Positions 7,292 to 15,677 of a stretch of DNA of 24,985 bases are shown piece after piece. Each line of letters opens with the position of its first letter. Positions within the stretch are counted from its first letter, which is position 1. The translations under genes were made by a program, and so were the position numbers. Under the pieces are notes generated by a model. That model ran no database searches. It saw only the letters and a list, made by a program, of their open reading frames with translations, and was not told the origin of the DNA. Source of the stretch: JAJZOM01 sp046703545 (GTDB taxonomy: Archaea > Thermoplasmatota > Thermoplasmata > Thermoplasmatales > Thermoplasmataceae); contig JBJKSX010000052.1 in assembly GCA_046703545.1 (NCBI GenBank), positions 1 through 24,985 of the forward strand, read 5' to 3'.

Positions 7292-9964
7292 GTGACAGAA
7301 ACCGGCAAATTGGTCTATGATTTTGGTGAAGGAAGCAAGGAAATGGTGGATATCCTGGGCGGGAAAGGTTCCGGCCTGGCTGAAATGGTGAGAATTGGCC
7401 TCAGCGTACCCCCTGGATTCACGGTCTCCACGCAGGCCTGCGTGAAATATCTTGAAACTGCAAAATTTGAAGACAGTCTCTGGAAGGAGATACTTGAACA
7501 CCTAAAAACCCTTGAAAAGGATTCTGGAAAAGTCTTCGGAGGTGAGTCCAATCCCCTTCTTGTTTCTGTCAGGTCCGGCGCGGCAATCAGCATGCCCGGC
7601 ATGATGGACACCATACTGAATGTCGGCCTCAATGACAAAACTGTCAGGGCCCTTTCCGCACTCACAAAGAACGAGAGGTTCGCATATGATTCATACAGGA
7701 GGCTTATCCAGATGTTCGGAGAGGTTGTCCTTGCTATACCTCATGAGGAGTTTGAAGAGGTCCTTTCCGAGACAAAGAAGCGTGCCGGCGTCACAAGCGA
7801 TTTCCAGCTTGACCCCGACGCATTGAGGGAGACCATCAAGCGCTACTATGGCATTTATTCCAGGCATGGGAGGGAATTCCCGCAGGATCCTCTTGAACAG
7901 CTCAAGGTTGCGGTGGAGGCGGTCTTCAAGTCATGGAATGTTGACCGGGCAATAACCTACAGGCAGCTGAATGACATTCCGGACGACCTCGGGACTGCGG
8001 TGAGCATCGTGGCCATGGTTTTCGGGAACAAGGGAGATGACTCAGCCACAGGGGTTGCCTTCACAAGGGACCCCAACACCGGGGAGAAGAGAATGTTTGC
8101 GGAGTATCTCACCAATGCCCAGGGCGAGGATGTTGTTGCGGGAATAAGGACCCCGAAGGCAATCACAGACCTGGAGAAACAGATGCCTGAGGCCTACAGG
8201 GACCTTGTAAAGTCAGCGGAAATTCTCGAGAAACATTACAGGGACATGCAGGATATTGAGTTCACAATCGAGAATGGAAAATTTTACCTGCTTCAGACCA
8301 GAAGCGGCAAGAGAAGTGCCAGGGCTGCAGTAAAGATGGCAGTGGACCTCGTAGAGGAAGGCCTGAGGACAAGGGAGGAGGCAATCATGATGATCACGCC
8401 ACAGATCCTTGATACCCTGCTGCACCCCCAGGTCAAGTATTCCGGGGACGAGCGCATACTGGGCAAAGGGCTCGCTGCATCACCGGGAGCCGCATACGGA
8501 ACAATCGTGTTTTCTTCCGAGAGGGCAGTGGAACTTGCCGAACAGAAGAAGAAAATCATTCTTGTGAGGCCTGAGACCACCGCTGATGATGTGAGGGGAA
8601 TGTCTGTCTCGCAGGGATTTCTCACCCAGAAGGGAGGGATGACCTCGCATGCAGCAGTTGTGGCCAGAGCCATGGGAAAGCCTGCCGTGGTTGGTGTTGA
8701 GAGTATGACCGTGAATCTCAGGGAACAGACCCTCAGGATCGGCGATGAAGTCTTCAGGGAGGGAGATGCAATAACCGTGGATGGAACAAACGGACAGTTC
8801 CTTGCCGGTGAAACAGCCCTCGAGACCGCATCAGTCACCCCTGAGGCGCAGGTGCTCCTTGGGTGGTGCGATTCCCTGAGGAAACTGGGCGTGAGGGCAA
8901 ATGCAAACACGCCTCTTGAAGCAAGAATTGCAAGGGAAAATGGCGCTGAGGGAATAGGCCTTGCAAGAACAGAAAGGATGTTCCTTGGTACAGACAGGAT
9001 ACAGATCATGCGGTCCATGATCATGAGCACAAACCTTGCAGATCGCCTGAAGTACCTGGACATGCTCCTGCCCATGCAGATTGCCGATTTTACAGAGTTC
9101 CTGAGGACAATGGATGGTTATCCGGTCATAATAAGGCTGCTAGATCCACCGCTCCATGAATTCCTCCCCGACAAGGAGGAAATAATGACGGAGATCTTTG
9201 ACCTCAAGCTGATGCTGAGCAACACCGCCGATTCAAAGGAAATGGACGACCTAATAGCAAAGCTTGCGGAACTGAGGAACCTTCTTCAGACCGTTAAGAA
9301 TCTTGAGGAATTCAACCCAATGCTTGGTTTCAGAGGTTGCAGGCTCGGGTTGAGCTACCCGGAAATTTATGAGATGCAGGTGAAGGCCATCGTGACCGCT
9401 GCCATAAAGGTCAAGGAGCAGGGGCACACAATCCTCCCCGAGATAATGATTCCGCTCGTTGGACATAGCAATGAACTTAAGAGGCTCAGGGAAAGGTTGG
9501 AGGATATAGCGAAGAAACTGGTGGGAGACATGGACATCAAGTACAAGTTTGGAACCATGGTTGAGATCCCACGGGCATGCATCACCGCTGACGAGATCGC
9601 CAAATATGCGGATTTCTTCTCGTTCGGGACCAATGACCTGACCCAGATGACATTCGGCTACAGCCGGGACGACGCAGAGGGCAAATTCCTTGCAAATTAT
9701 GTTGAAGAGGGAGTCCTTCCAACAGACCCCTTCGCAACCGTCGATGAAGAAGGTGTTGGTGAATTGATGAAAATGGCTGTGCAGAAGGGTAAGTCAACCA
9801 GAAAGGACCTTGAGATTGGAATATGCGGTGAACAGGGCGGGGACCCCTCAACCATCCACTTCTGCCACAGGATCGGGCTGGATTATGTCTCCGCTTCACC
9901 ATACAGGATACCGATTGCGAGGCTGTCAGCAGCCAGGGCAGTTCTTCAGGAAAAACAGAAGTAG
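7292..9964 (+). CDS. ppdK: Pyruvate, phosphate dikinase
   Basis: 890 residues, full length for the family. It interconverts pyruvate, ATP and phosphate with PEP, AMP and pyrophosphate, at the junction of glycolysis and gluconeogenesis. Domains in order: N-terminal ATP-grasp nucleotide-binding region (about 1-340), swivelling phosphohistidine domain with H453 in GGMTSHAAVVARAMGKPAV, and the C-terminal TIM barrel (about 520-890) binding PEP/pyruvate, with FGTNDLTQMTFGYSRDD and C845 in IGICGEQGGDP as the expected catalytic cysteine. The frame opens at GTG 7292; an adjacent ATG (7290) runs into a stop at once. The close TATA element suggests a leaderless GTG start. Pyrophosphate made here would be removed by the pyrophosphatase encoded at 14019. 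Assignment firm. Confidence 0.97.
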   Translation: MTETGKLVYDFGEGSKEMVDILGGKGSGLAEMVRIGLSVPPGFTVSTQACVKYLETAKFEDSLWKEILEHLKTLEKDSGKVFGGESNPLLVSVRSGAAISMPGMMDTILNVGLNDKTVRALSALTKNERFAYDSYRRLIQMFGEVVLAIPHEEFEEVLSETKKRAGVTSDFQLDPDALRETIKRYYGIYSRHGREFPQDPLEQLKVAVEAVFKSWNVDRAITYRQLNDIPDDLGTAVSIVAMVFGNKGDDSATGVAFTRDPNTGEKRMFAEYLTNAQGEDVVAGIRTPKAITDLEKQMPEAYRDLVKSAEILEKHYRDMQDIEFTIENGKFYLLQTRSGKRSARAAVKMAVDLVEEGLRTREEAIMMITPQILDTLLHPQVKYSGDERILGKGLAASPGAAYGTIVFSSERAVELAEQKKKIILVRPETTADDVRGMSVSQGFLTQKGGMTSHAAVVARAMGKPAVVGVESMTVNLREQTLRIGDEVFREGDAITVDGTNGQFLAGETALETASVTPEAQVLLGWCDSLRKLGVRANANTPLEARIARENGAEGIGLARTERMFLGTDRIQIMRSMIMSTNLADRLKYLDMLLPMQIADFTEFLRTMDGYPVIIRLLDPPLHEFLPDKEEIMTEIFDLKLMLSNTADSKEMDDLIAKLAELRNLLQTVKNLEEFNPMLGFRGCRLGLSYPEIYEMQVKAIVTAAIKVKEQGHTILPEIMIPLVGHSNELKRLRERLEDIAKKLVGDMDIKYKFGTMVEIPRACITADEIAKYADFFSFGTNDLTQMTFGYSRDDAEGKFLANYVEEGVLPTDPFATVDEEGVGELMKMAVQKGKSTRKDLEIGICGEQGGDPSTIHFCHRIGLDYVSASPYRIPIARLSAARAVLQEKQK

Positions 9965-10026
9965 AAGGTTCATAAACCTCAAGGGAGGAAATGGCCGCAG
10001 AAACATACTGCAGCCATTGTTTCCCC

Positions 10027-10032
10027 TTTTTT
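10027..10032 (+). terminator. T-tract downstream of ppdK
   Basis: A run of six T preceded by TTTCCCC, about 60 bp past the ppdK stop. Archaeal termination is often driven by U-rich tracts without a hairpin, so this is a reasonable terminator. Confidence 0.45.
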
Positions 10033-10096
10033 GAAATCTATCCGCATTGGTAATAAGTAAAAGAGTTGATATTTCAATAAGCCATTACCAAACGAA

Positions 10097-11536
10097 ATGG
10101 TCTTCGACAGTCTTGGAGATTATCTTGACAAATTGCGTTCCATAAATCAACTGAGCGAAGTCAGCGCCGAGGTTGATCCGGACCTGGAGCTGACTCATAT
10201 CCTGAGCGAAGAGGAGAGGGCTGGAAAGAAGAACGCGATCCTGTTCAAGCGGGTCAAGGGATCCGGGATACCCGTTGCGGGCAACTTTTTCTCCACCTGG
10301 GAAAGGATGAAGCTGGTTCTTGGCGATGAGCCTGAAGCAATAGGAAACAGGCTTCTGAGCATTGTCCAGGTGCCTGGGGACACGGATTCAATGCTGACGA
10401 AAGGCCTTCAGATGATGAAGGAGCTAGGAGGCATCAAGCCAAAAGTATCCTCCTCCATGGGCTCAAGCCATTCAGTGGTTGAAAAGCCAGACCTTTTCAG
10501 TTATCCCATTTGCAGGACCTGGCCGGGAGACGCCGGCAGGTTCATCACCATGCCGGTTGTGGTTTCAAAGGACCCTGTGACAGGACACAGGAATGTCGGA
10601 ATGTACAGGATGCAGGTTTACGATTCAGAAACGCTGGGCATGCACTGGCAGATCCAGAAAGGGGGGGCAGAACACCTCCATGGATACGGCAGCAGAAGGA
10701 AGAAAATGGATGTTGCAGTGGTCCTTGGAACAGATCCCCTTACGATTTTCTCGGCCGTGGCCCCACTCCCGAACGGCCTTGATGAATTCTCGTTCGCAGG
10801 CCTTGTTTCCAAGAAAAAAATGGAACTGGCACAGGGACAGACAGTTGACCTGCAGTACCCAAGAAACGCTGAAATCGTCCTTGAAGGGTACGTTGACCCT
10901 GAGGAAACCAGGGTGGAAGGGCCATTTGGAGACCACACTGGATACTACTCCCTGGAGGAGGAATTTCCGGTCTTTCACGTCAAGAGAATAATTGAGAAGA
11001 AGAACCCCATCTACCCCACCACAATCGTGGGCAAACTATGGCACGAGGACGTAATCATGGGAAACGCCATAGAGAGGATGTTCCTGCCCATCATCAGGTT
11101 CCAGATTCCCGAAATAGTTGACATGAACACAATGGAGGAAGCAGTGTTCCATAACATGGTTGTCGTGTCAATAAAGAAAAGGTATCCGGGGCAGGCAAAG
11201 AAAGTCATGTTTGCACTGTGGGGCCTTGGGCAGCTTTCATTCTCCAAGATCATCGCTGTTGTGGACGATGACATTGATGTTCACGACCGCCAGCAGGTCA
11301 TATGGGCACTTTCAACAAGAATTGACCCACAGCGTGACGTATTTATAGTCCCGGGGACTGTGACCGATAGCCTTGATCATGCATCAGGACTGTTCAACTA
11401 TGGGTCCAAGATGGGAATTGACGCGACAGCAAAGGGAAAAGACGAAGGGTTCCAGAGAAAGTGGCCGGAGGTCATGGATGTCCCAGAGGAACTCAAGAAG
11501 TCTGTCAGCAGCAAATGGAAGGAGTATGGCCTATGA
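10097..11536 (+). CDS. ubiD: UbiD-family prenylated-FMN decarboxylase (quinone biosynthesis type)
   Basis: 479 residues, normal for UbiD. These enzymes use prenylated FMN and a divalent metal to remove a carboxylate from an aromatic or alpha,beta-unsaturated acid. The catalytic Glu-Arg-Asp/Glu set is visible as R171 (GMYRMQ), E274 and D279 (EGPFGDHTGYYS), with the same spacing as E277/E282 of fungal Fdc1. N166 fits the metal/flavin phosphate site. The 3' end overlaps the UbiA gene by four bases (ATGA). Pairing of UbiD with UbiA is the hallmark of quinone synthesis; in the futalosine menaquinone route the pair is called MqnL/MqnP. An anhydromevalonate-phosphate decarboxylase role (archaeal mevalonate route) is the alternative, less likely given the UbiA partner. 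Confidence 0.93.
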   Translation: MVFDSLGDYLDKLRSINQLSEVSAEVDPDLELTHILSEEERAGKKNAILFKRVKGSGIPVAGNFFSTWERMKLVLGDEPEAIGNRLLSIVQVPGDTDSMLTKGLQMMKELGGIKPKVSSSMGSSHSVVEKPDLFSYPICRTWPGDAGRFITMPVVVSKDPVTGHRNVGMYRMQVYDSETLGMHWQIQKGGAEHLHGYGSRRKKMDVAVVLGTDPLTIFSAVAPLPNGLDEFSFAGLVSKKKMELAQGQTVDLQYPRNAEIVLEGYVDPEETRVEGPFGDHTGYYSLEEEFPVFHVKRIIEKKNPIYPTTIVGKLWHEDVIMGNAIERMFLPIIRFQIPEIVDMNTMEEAVFHNMVVVSIKKRYPGQAKKVMFALWGLGQLSFSKIIAVVDDDIDVHDRQQVIWALSTRIDPQRDVFIVPGTVTDSLDHASGLFNYGSKMGIDATAKGKDEGFQRKWPEVMDVPEELKKSVSSKWKEYGL

Positions 11537-12390
11537 AGCTCATGGATATTGTTGACTACATAAAGCTGGAACACACTGTTTTCGATCTGCCTTTTGTCTT
11601 CAGCGGAGCTGTGCTAGCATCCCAGGGAACGTATGACTACTTCAAGCTCATCCTTATACTTGTTGCCACAACATTTGCCCGTGCCACTGCAATGTCCGTC
11701 AACAGGATAGAGGGCCTCAAGTTCGACAGGATAAACCCGAGGAAAAAGGACTGGATCCTTGTTTCCGGGCGCCTGAAGCTGGGAACAGCAATAGCAATGA
11801 CCCTTGCTTTTGGGGCCGTTTTCGAAATTTCCGCCTACCTGCTGAACACCTTCGTGTTCATGCTGTCGCCGATTGTCCTCATAATGTTCATCACCGACCC
11901 GTTCCTCAAGAGAATAACACCATGGAGGCACATATACATGGGCCTCACCATCGGGGTCGGGGTCCTTGCTGGATACCTAGCCATAACACCGGCGTTCCCC
12001 CACACTCTGCCTCTGTATCTCATATTCGCCGCATCTTCACTCTGGATAGCAGGCTTCGACATGATATACACCATACCTGACATGGAAACGGACAAGAAAC
12101 AGGGCCTGAGGACGGTCATGACAGATTATGGAATAAAGAATGGCCTGCTTCTCTCAAACCTGGTCCACGGAATAACATTCACGTTCTTCCTGCTTCTTGG
12201 ATTTTACCTTCAGTCAATATTCTACTTCCTTTCCCTCATACCAATATCAATACTGATCTTCTACCAGCATTACATAGTGGACCCGGACGACCCAAGGAGC
12301 ATAAAGGTGTCATTCCAGAACTCAAACACATTCATCGGGTTCATATTCCTCATCGGGCTTCTGCTTGCTGTTGGTTCACAGACCCTCTGA
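11533..12390 (+). CDS. ubiA: UbiA-family aromatic prenyltransferase (MqnP-like)
   Basis: 285 residues with about eight or nine hydrophobic helices, a membrane-embedded prenyltransferase. Both Asp-rich metal/diphosphate motifs are present: NRIEGLKFD (57-65) and DMIYTIPDMETD (176-187), followed by GLRT. The opening DYIKLEHTVFDLPFVFSG and the second motif resemble MqnP-type (menaquinone) enzymes rather than heme O synthases or geranylgeranylglyceryl-phosphate transferases. The start is ATG 11533, overlapping the UbiD stop and preceded by GGAG eight bases upstream; the frame is open back to 11461 but that part overlaps ubiD and is not family-like. It would attach an isoprenoid to the aromatic quinone precursor before or after UbiD decarboxylation. 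The 3' end overlaps the MFS gene by 15 bp. Confidence 0.9.
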   Translation: MKLMDIVDYIKLEHTVFDLPFVFSGAVLASQGTYDYFKLILILVATTFARATAMSVNRIEGLKFDRINPRKKDWILVSGRLKLGTAIAMTLAFGAVFEISAYLLNTFVFMLSPIVLIMFITDPFLKRITPWRHIYMGLTIGVGVLAGYLAITPAFPHTLPLYLIFAASSLWIAGFDMIYTIPDMETDKKQGLRTVMTDYGIKNGLLLSNLVHGITFTFFLLLGFYLQSIFYFLSLIPISILIFYQHYIVDPDDPRSIKVSFQNSNTFIGFIFLIGLLLAVGSQTL

Positions 12391-13593
12391 TGGCCTTGCA
12401 GTCCCGGCATCTGTTTTTCCGGATATCCTGATGAATGCCAGGAAAGCCATGATGGAGGCTGCTCCGAAGAGATCGATGGACGACCAAACCAGCAGCCCAT
12501 TGAAAGCGAAAATGGAGAGAAAGAAAGCTCCCACTGAAGGCCCCAATGCGCGTCCGCTGGAATTGACCATCCCCAGGAACCCCAGATATCGGGCAAGTTT
12601 GTCCCGGGGAGCTATCTTGGAGACTATGCTGTTCATGACAGGGGAAACCAGGTTCTCGCCAACCGTGATTACAACCATCACGAGCATCAGGTCAAGAAGC
12701 GTTGTTGAAAACCCAACCAGAAGATATCCTATGCTGTAGGCCACCGCGCCGGCAATCATTGATGCAATTTCGGGAAAACGCTTCATGAAGTTCGTGGTGG
12801 GATACTGGCCCAGAACAACCACCACCCCATTGACTGCATATATGTAGCCCAGTTCATAATGGGGGAGGCCGACCTTTATTCCGGCATAAACCGGCATGGT
12901 GACCGAGAACTGTGAAGACACGAGGGTAACGAAGAATGTGCCCATGCTGAACACAAGGAGGAACCTGTCGTATGAGAGGAACGATATCCTCCCGGGGCTG
13001 TCCAGCTTTTCGCGGCGCTTCCTCTCCATCCACCTGTCCTTCACCACGAGGAGAACGATGACTCCCTGGATTGCACTGCAGACCGTGACAAGAATGAAGA
13101 TCCAGAATATTCCGTGGACGTCCAGCAAAGCCCCGCTGAATGGCCCTATTGCCCATCCGAGGTTTGCCATTATCCTGTAGATCACATAACCGTTGGTCCT
13201 GTCCTTCTCTTCCGTAACATCAGCCACCAGTGCATTGGCTGAGGGAAAAATGAGGGATCCCCCTATGGGAGTCATGACAAACAGGGCTGCTATGAGCAGT
13301 GCCCCCGCCCCAGCGTTGAGGAAGATTGCCATCAGCAGGTACAGTGCAGAGGATATGGCGCTTCCTATGAGCAGGACCTTCTTTCTCCCGATGTAGTCAG
13401 ATAGCCCTCCTCCGAGGAGGCTGAACACCAGTGACACCAGGGAGCCCAGAGTGAAGATTATCCCCACCACATAGACAGGGATGTTCAGTTGTTCATTGAA
13501 GAACAGTGCCATGAAGGGCCATGTTGCGCCAAAGCCGATGGAACGGATGCCCGAAGCAACGCTGACTGCCCATAGTTCCCTGTTGCCCAGCAT
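12376..13593 (-). CDS. Major facilitator superfamily transporter
   Basis: 405 residues with twelve predicted hydrophobic segments in two halves separated by a charged loop (around 190-215, KDRWMERKRREK). The MFS motif A is clear between helices 2 and 3: GGLSDYIGRKKVLL (about 61-74). Overall shape resembles drug/H+ antiporters of the MdtH/YajR type, but no substrate can be assigned. The ATG at 13593 has weak GGG-rich sequence upstream and a T/A-rich box about 55 bp away, so the message probably has a short leader. It is convergent with ubiA, their coding regions overlapping by 15 bp. Confidence 0.9.
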   Translation of the reverse strand: MLGNRELWAVSVASGIRSIGFGATWPFMALFFNEQLNIPVYVVGIIFTLGSLVSLVFSLLGGGLSDYIGRKKVLLIGSAISSALYLLMAIFLNAGAGALLIAALFVMTPIGGSLIFPSANALVADVTEEKDRTNGYVIYRIMANLGWAIGPFSGALLDVHGIFWIFILVTVCSAIQGVIVLLVVKDRWMERKRREKLDSPGRISFLSYDRFLLVFSMGTFFVTLVSSQFSVTMPVYAGIKVGLPHYELGYIYAVNGVVVVLGQYPTTNFMKRFPEIASMIAGAVAYSIGYLLVGFSTTLLDLMLVMVVITVGENLVSPVMNSIVSKIAPRDKLARYLGFLGMVNSSGRALGPSVGAFFLSIFAFNGLLVWSSIDLFGAASIMAFLAFIRISGKTDAGTARPSEGL

Positions 13594-13689
13594 GAATCCC
13601 TGAAATGATCCTGTTTTCGTCGTGCAGGGTTACCGCAGGGAAAAATAAAAATCTGATGTATTTTGAATTGCTTAATCCTGCAGGCAGGG

Positions 13690-14019
13690 CTAGAATGTCA
13701 ATCCCTTTGCGACGATCTTGCCAAGCCTTGATTTCTTCACTGTGACTTCCTGCCGCTCCTTGTCTATCTGAGTGAACACAGGGGGTTCAAGGGCCAGGAA
13801 AAATCCATCCCCTGCGAAAATCTTGTGGGACGAGTCCGGCAGTTGTGTCAACTCCACGACCGGCGTGAGAATTCGCTGGCAGTCAACGTCATTGCACGGG
13901 CCCTGGGATGATTCGAGCCTTATGACCACGTAATATCCCTTCCCTGCATAATCCTTCATTGACCTGTCCAGGATCACTTTCCCCTTGCCAACCGGTATTG
14001 CCGGACCTGCGTCCATCAT
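13690..14019 (-). CDS. Small two-cysteine protein, possibly HesB/CC-Se-motif-like
   Basis: 109 residues from the ATG at 14019. I do not recognise it firmly. A GPCNDVDCQR segment places cysteines at 42 and 47; the rest is mostly predicted beta (KGYYVVIRLES, PVVELTQLP, GDGFFLALEPPVF) and ends with a basic KKSRLGKIVAKG tail. This organisation weakly recalls small HesB-like/CC-Se-motif iron-sulfur proteins, where a one-domain beta fold carries clustered cysteines. The ATG shares its A with the pyrophosphatase TGA stop (TGATG), so translation is coupled; a second ATG follows at once (14016), and a TTG (14022) extends the frame one codon. Function not assigned. Confidence 0.7.
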   Translation of the reverse strand: MMDAGPAIPVGKGKVILDRSMKDYAGKGYYVVIRLESSQGPCNDVDCQRILTPVVELTQLPDSSHKIFAGDGFFLALEPPVFTQIDKERQEVTVKKSRLGKIVAKGLTF

Positions 14020-14561
14020 CAATCACTGAATTTTTCCCTGTACACTTTCATGGAGTCCTTTATTTCCTGTATCGCCAGTTCCTTTCCAGCCCATCCCAGC
14101 ACCTCTGTCTTCTTGTTTTCCAGTATCTTGTAGGTCCTGAAGAAGTTAACAATCTCATTGAGGTATGCCTCGGGAAGGTCGCTGTAGGATTCAACATGCT
14201 TGAACCTGGGCTCACCCTTTGCCACCATGAGAATCTTGTTGTCCTGGTCGCCCTGGTCAACCATCTTCATGACCCCTACCGGCCTGGCTTCGACCACAAT
14301 GCCGGGATAGGAGGGCTCACTCATCAGCACCATTGCATCCAGTGGGTCCCCGTCTGAATACAGGGTCTGAGGTATTGCACCATACTCGATGGGGTACATG
14401 ACCGAGGAGTGAAGTACCCTGTCCAGAACAACTCCGGGGAAGTCCTTTGCGATCTCATACTTGTTCTTGCTTCCCTTGGGGGTTTCTATTATGACATTGA
14501 CAAGTTCCGGTGGTTCCGGGCCAACAGGCAAAGAATGCCAGTAACTGCTGTTCTTTTCCAT
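14019..14561 (-). CDS. ppa: Inorganic pyrophosphatase (soluble, family I)
   Basis: 180 residues. It hydrolyses pyrophosphate to phosphate with Mg2+, pulling biosynthetic reactions forward. Family I signatures: NKYE (33-36), DRVL, then YPIEYGAIPQTLYSDGDPLD (56-75) with metal-binding D70, D72 and D75, and VDQGDQDNKI (101-110) with D102 and D107. The frame is open to 14615, but I start at ATG 14561 because the protein then opens like archaeal homologues (YWHSLPVGPEPPE) and a TATA box (14581-14590) sits exactly 24-25 bp upstream, implying a leaderless message. ATG at 14579 is the alternative. It is coupled to a small cysteine protein downstream. Confidence 0.95.
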   Translation of the reverse strand: MEKNSSYWHSLPVGPEPPELVNVIIETPKGSKNKYEIAKDFPGVVLDRVLHSSVMYPIEYGAIPQTLYSDGDPLDAMVLMSEPSYPGIVVEARPVGVMKMVDQGDQDNKILMVAKGEPRFKHVESYSDLPEAYLNEIVNFFRTYKILENKKTEVLGWAGKELAIQEIKDSMKVYREKFSD

Positions 14562-14580
14562 GGAATCATCATGTTTCATA

Positions 14581-14590
14581 CATATATAAA
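14581..14590 (-). promoter_or_regulatory. Box A (TATA) of ppa
   Basis: TTTATATATG on the minus strand, centred 24-25 bp before the ATG at 14561. The spacing decides the start: longer reading frames would begin upstream of the transcription start. Confidence 0.65.
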
Positions 14591-14660
14591 CAGGCTTTTG
14601 GTAAGGGAAAGGCATAGATTACATTATTAATCCACGTCCCAATTATGAAGCTGTACTCTC

Positions 14661-15677
14661 ATGAACAGATACGTTGCATACAGCCCCTTCAGGATCAGCT
14701 TTGGAGGGGGAGGAACAGACATTTCACCCTTCTGCGACGTGCATGGCGGCGCAGTGCTCAACACCACCATTGACAGGGGTGTCACTGTCTCATACACTCC
14801 AGATTCTTACGACCTGGAGATCTCCTCCCGTGATTTCCTGAAGAGTTTTCTCGTAAGCAAGCACAACGGGGCCAACGACGTACTGAACAGGATGTCCCAG
14901 CTTTTCAACAGCAGGGGAATTACCAAGGGCAGGCTTTCCATAAACAGCGGTGTCCCCCCCGGTTCAGGGCTCGGCTCATCAAGCGCCCTTACCACTGCGA
15001 TGCTCAAGCTGATCTACAGGATCAAGGATGTTGAGAAGAATCCCTGGGAGATCGCTAAAGAGGCATTTGAACTGGAACACAATTATTTCAACATAACACT
15101 TGGCAAACAGGACCCTTTCGCAGTTAGCCTGGGCGACATAAAATACATGGAGTTCACGGCTGGCGGGGAAACCTCCATAAATCTCTCGTCCCACAGTGAT
15201 TTTGTTTCTGAACTTGAGAGAAGGACGCTCCTTGTCTATACAGGGAACACCCGGGAGAGCACAAACGTTCTCCAGGAACAGGTGGAGAAATCCCAGAAGG
15301 GCGAGGAGGGTGTCGTATCCAACCTCATTAAGATGAGGGACCTCGCCACAGAAATGAAGCAGGCTGTAGAGGGTAACCGCATTTCAGACTTCACTTCCGC
15401 TTTGAACAGGGGGTGGGAACTGAAACGGAAGCTTGGAAAGAAGGTTTCAAACAGGAGAATAGATGACCTCATCCGGCACGCAAGGGAGAACGGGGGAGAA
15501 GCAGCCAAGCTCATGGGGGGCGGCTCAGACGGTTTCCTTCTTGTGGTCAGCGGAAAGGACAGGGTGGAGTCTCTCCAGAAATCCCTGATGGATTATTCCA
15601 GCTTTGTTGTCAGGGTTTCATTCGACAGGGAAGGGACTAGGGCCTTCGAGATGAATGACTCATTCAACACCCTCTAG
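14661..15677 (+). CDS. GHMP-family small-molecule kinase
   Basis: 338 residues. GHMP kinases phosphorylate sugars, mevalonate or homoserine with ATP. Motif 1 is YSPFRISFGGGGTDISPF (7-24), motif 2 the glycine/serine ATP loop PPGSGLGSSSAL (99-110), motif 3 the C-terminal KLMGGGSDGFLL. The FGGGGTD opening and HGGAVLNTTID are typical of the subgroup annotated as heptose-7-phosphate kinases (HddA-like). In Thermoplasma-type archaea, which use mevalonate 3-phosphate, a divergent GHMP kinase (mevalonate-3-phosphate 5-kinase) is also required, so that is a real alternative. The start at ATG 14661 lies about 34 bp from an ATTATTAAT box; an earlier ATG at 14645 is out of frame. The 3' end overlaps the convergent Nudix gene by 18 bp. 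Substrate uncertain. Confidence 0.88.
   Translation: MNRYVAYSPFRISFGGGGTDISPFCDVHGGAVLNTTIDRGVTVSYTPDSYDLEISSRDFLKSFLVSKHNGANDVLNRMSQLFNSRGITKGRLSINSGVPPGSGLGSSSALTTAMLKLIYRIKDVEKNPWEIAKEAFELEHNYFNITLGKQDPFAVSLGDIKYMEFTAGGETSINLSSHSDFVSELERRTLLVYTGNTRESTNVLQEQVEKSQKGEEGVVSNLIKMRDLATEMKQAVEGNRISDFTSALNRGWELKRKLGKKVSNRRIDDLIRHARENGGEAAKLMGGGSDGFLLVVSGKDRVESLQKSLMDYSSFVVRVSFDREGTRAFEMNDSFNTL

Noticed and set aside
8293..9075. 260-codon minus-strand open frame inside ppdK
   Set aside because: It is antisense to the conserved phosphohistidine region of ppdK and has low-complexity Ser/Leu/Pro-rich translation without any family motif.
14562..14615. 18-codon N-terminal extension of the pyrophosphatase
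   Set aside because: It includes the TATA box itself, so it would not be transcribed from that promoter, and it has no homology to family N-termini.
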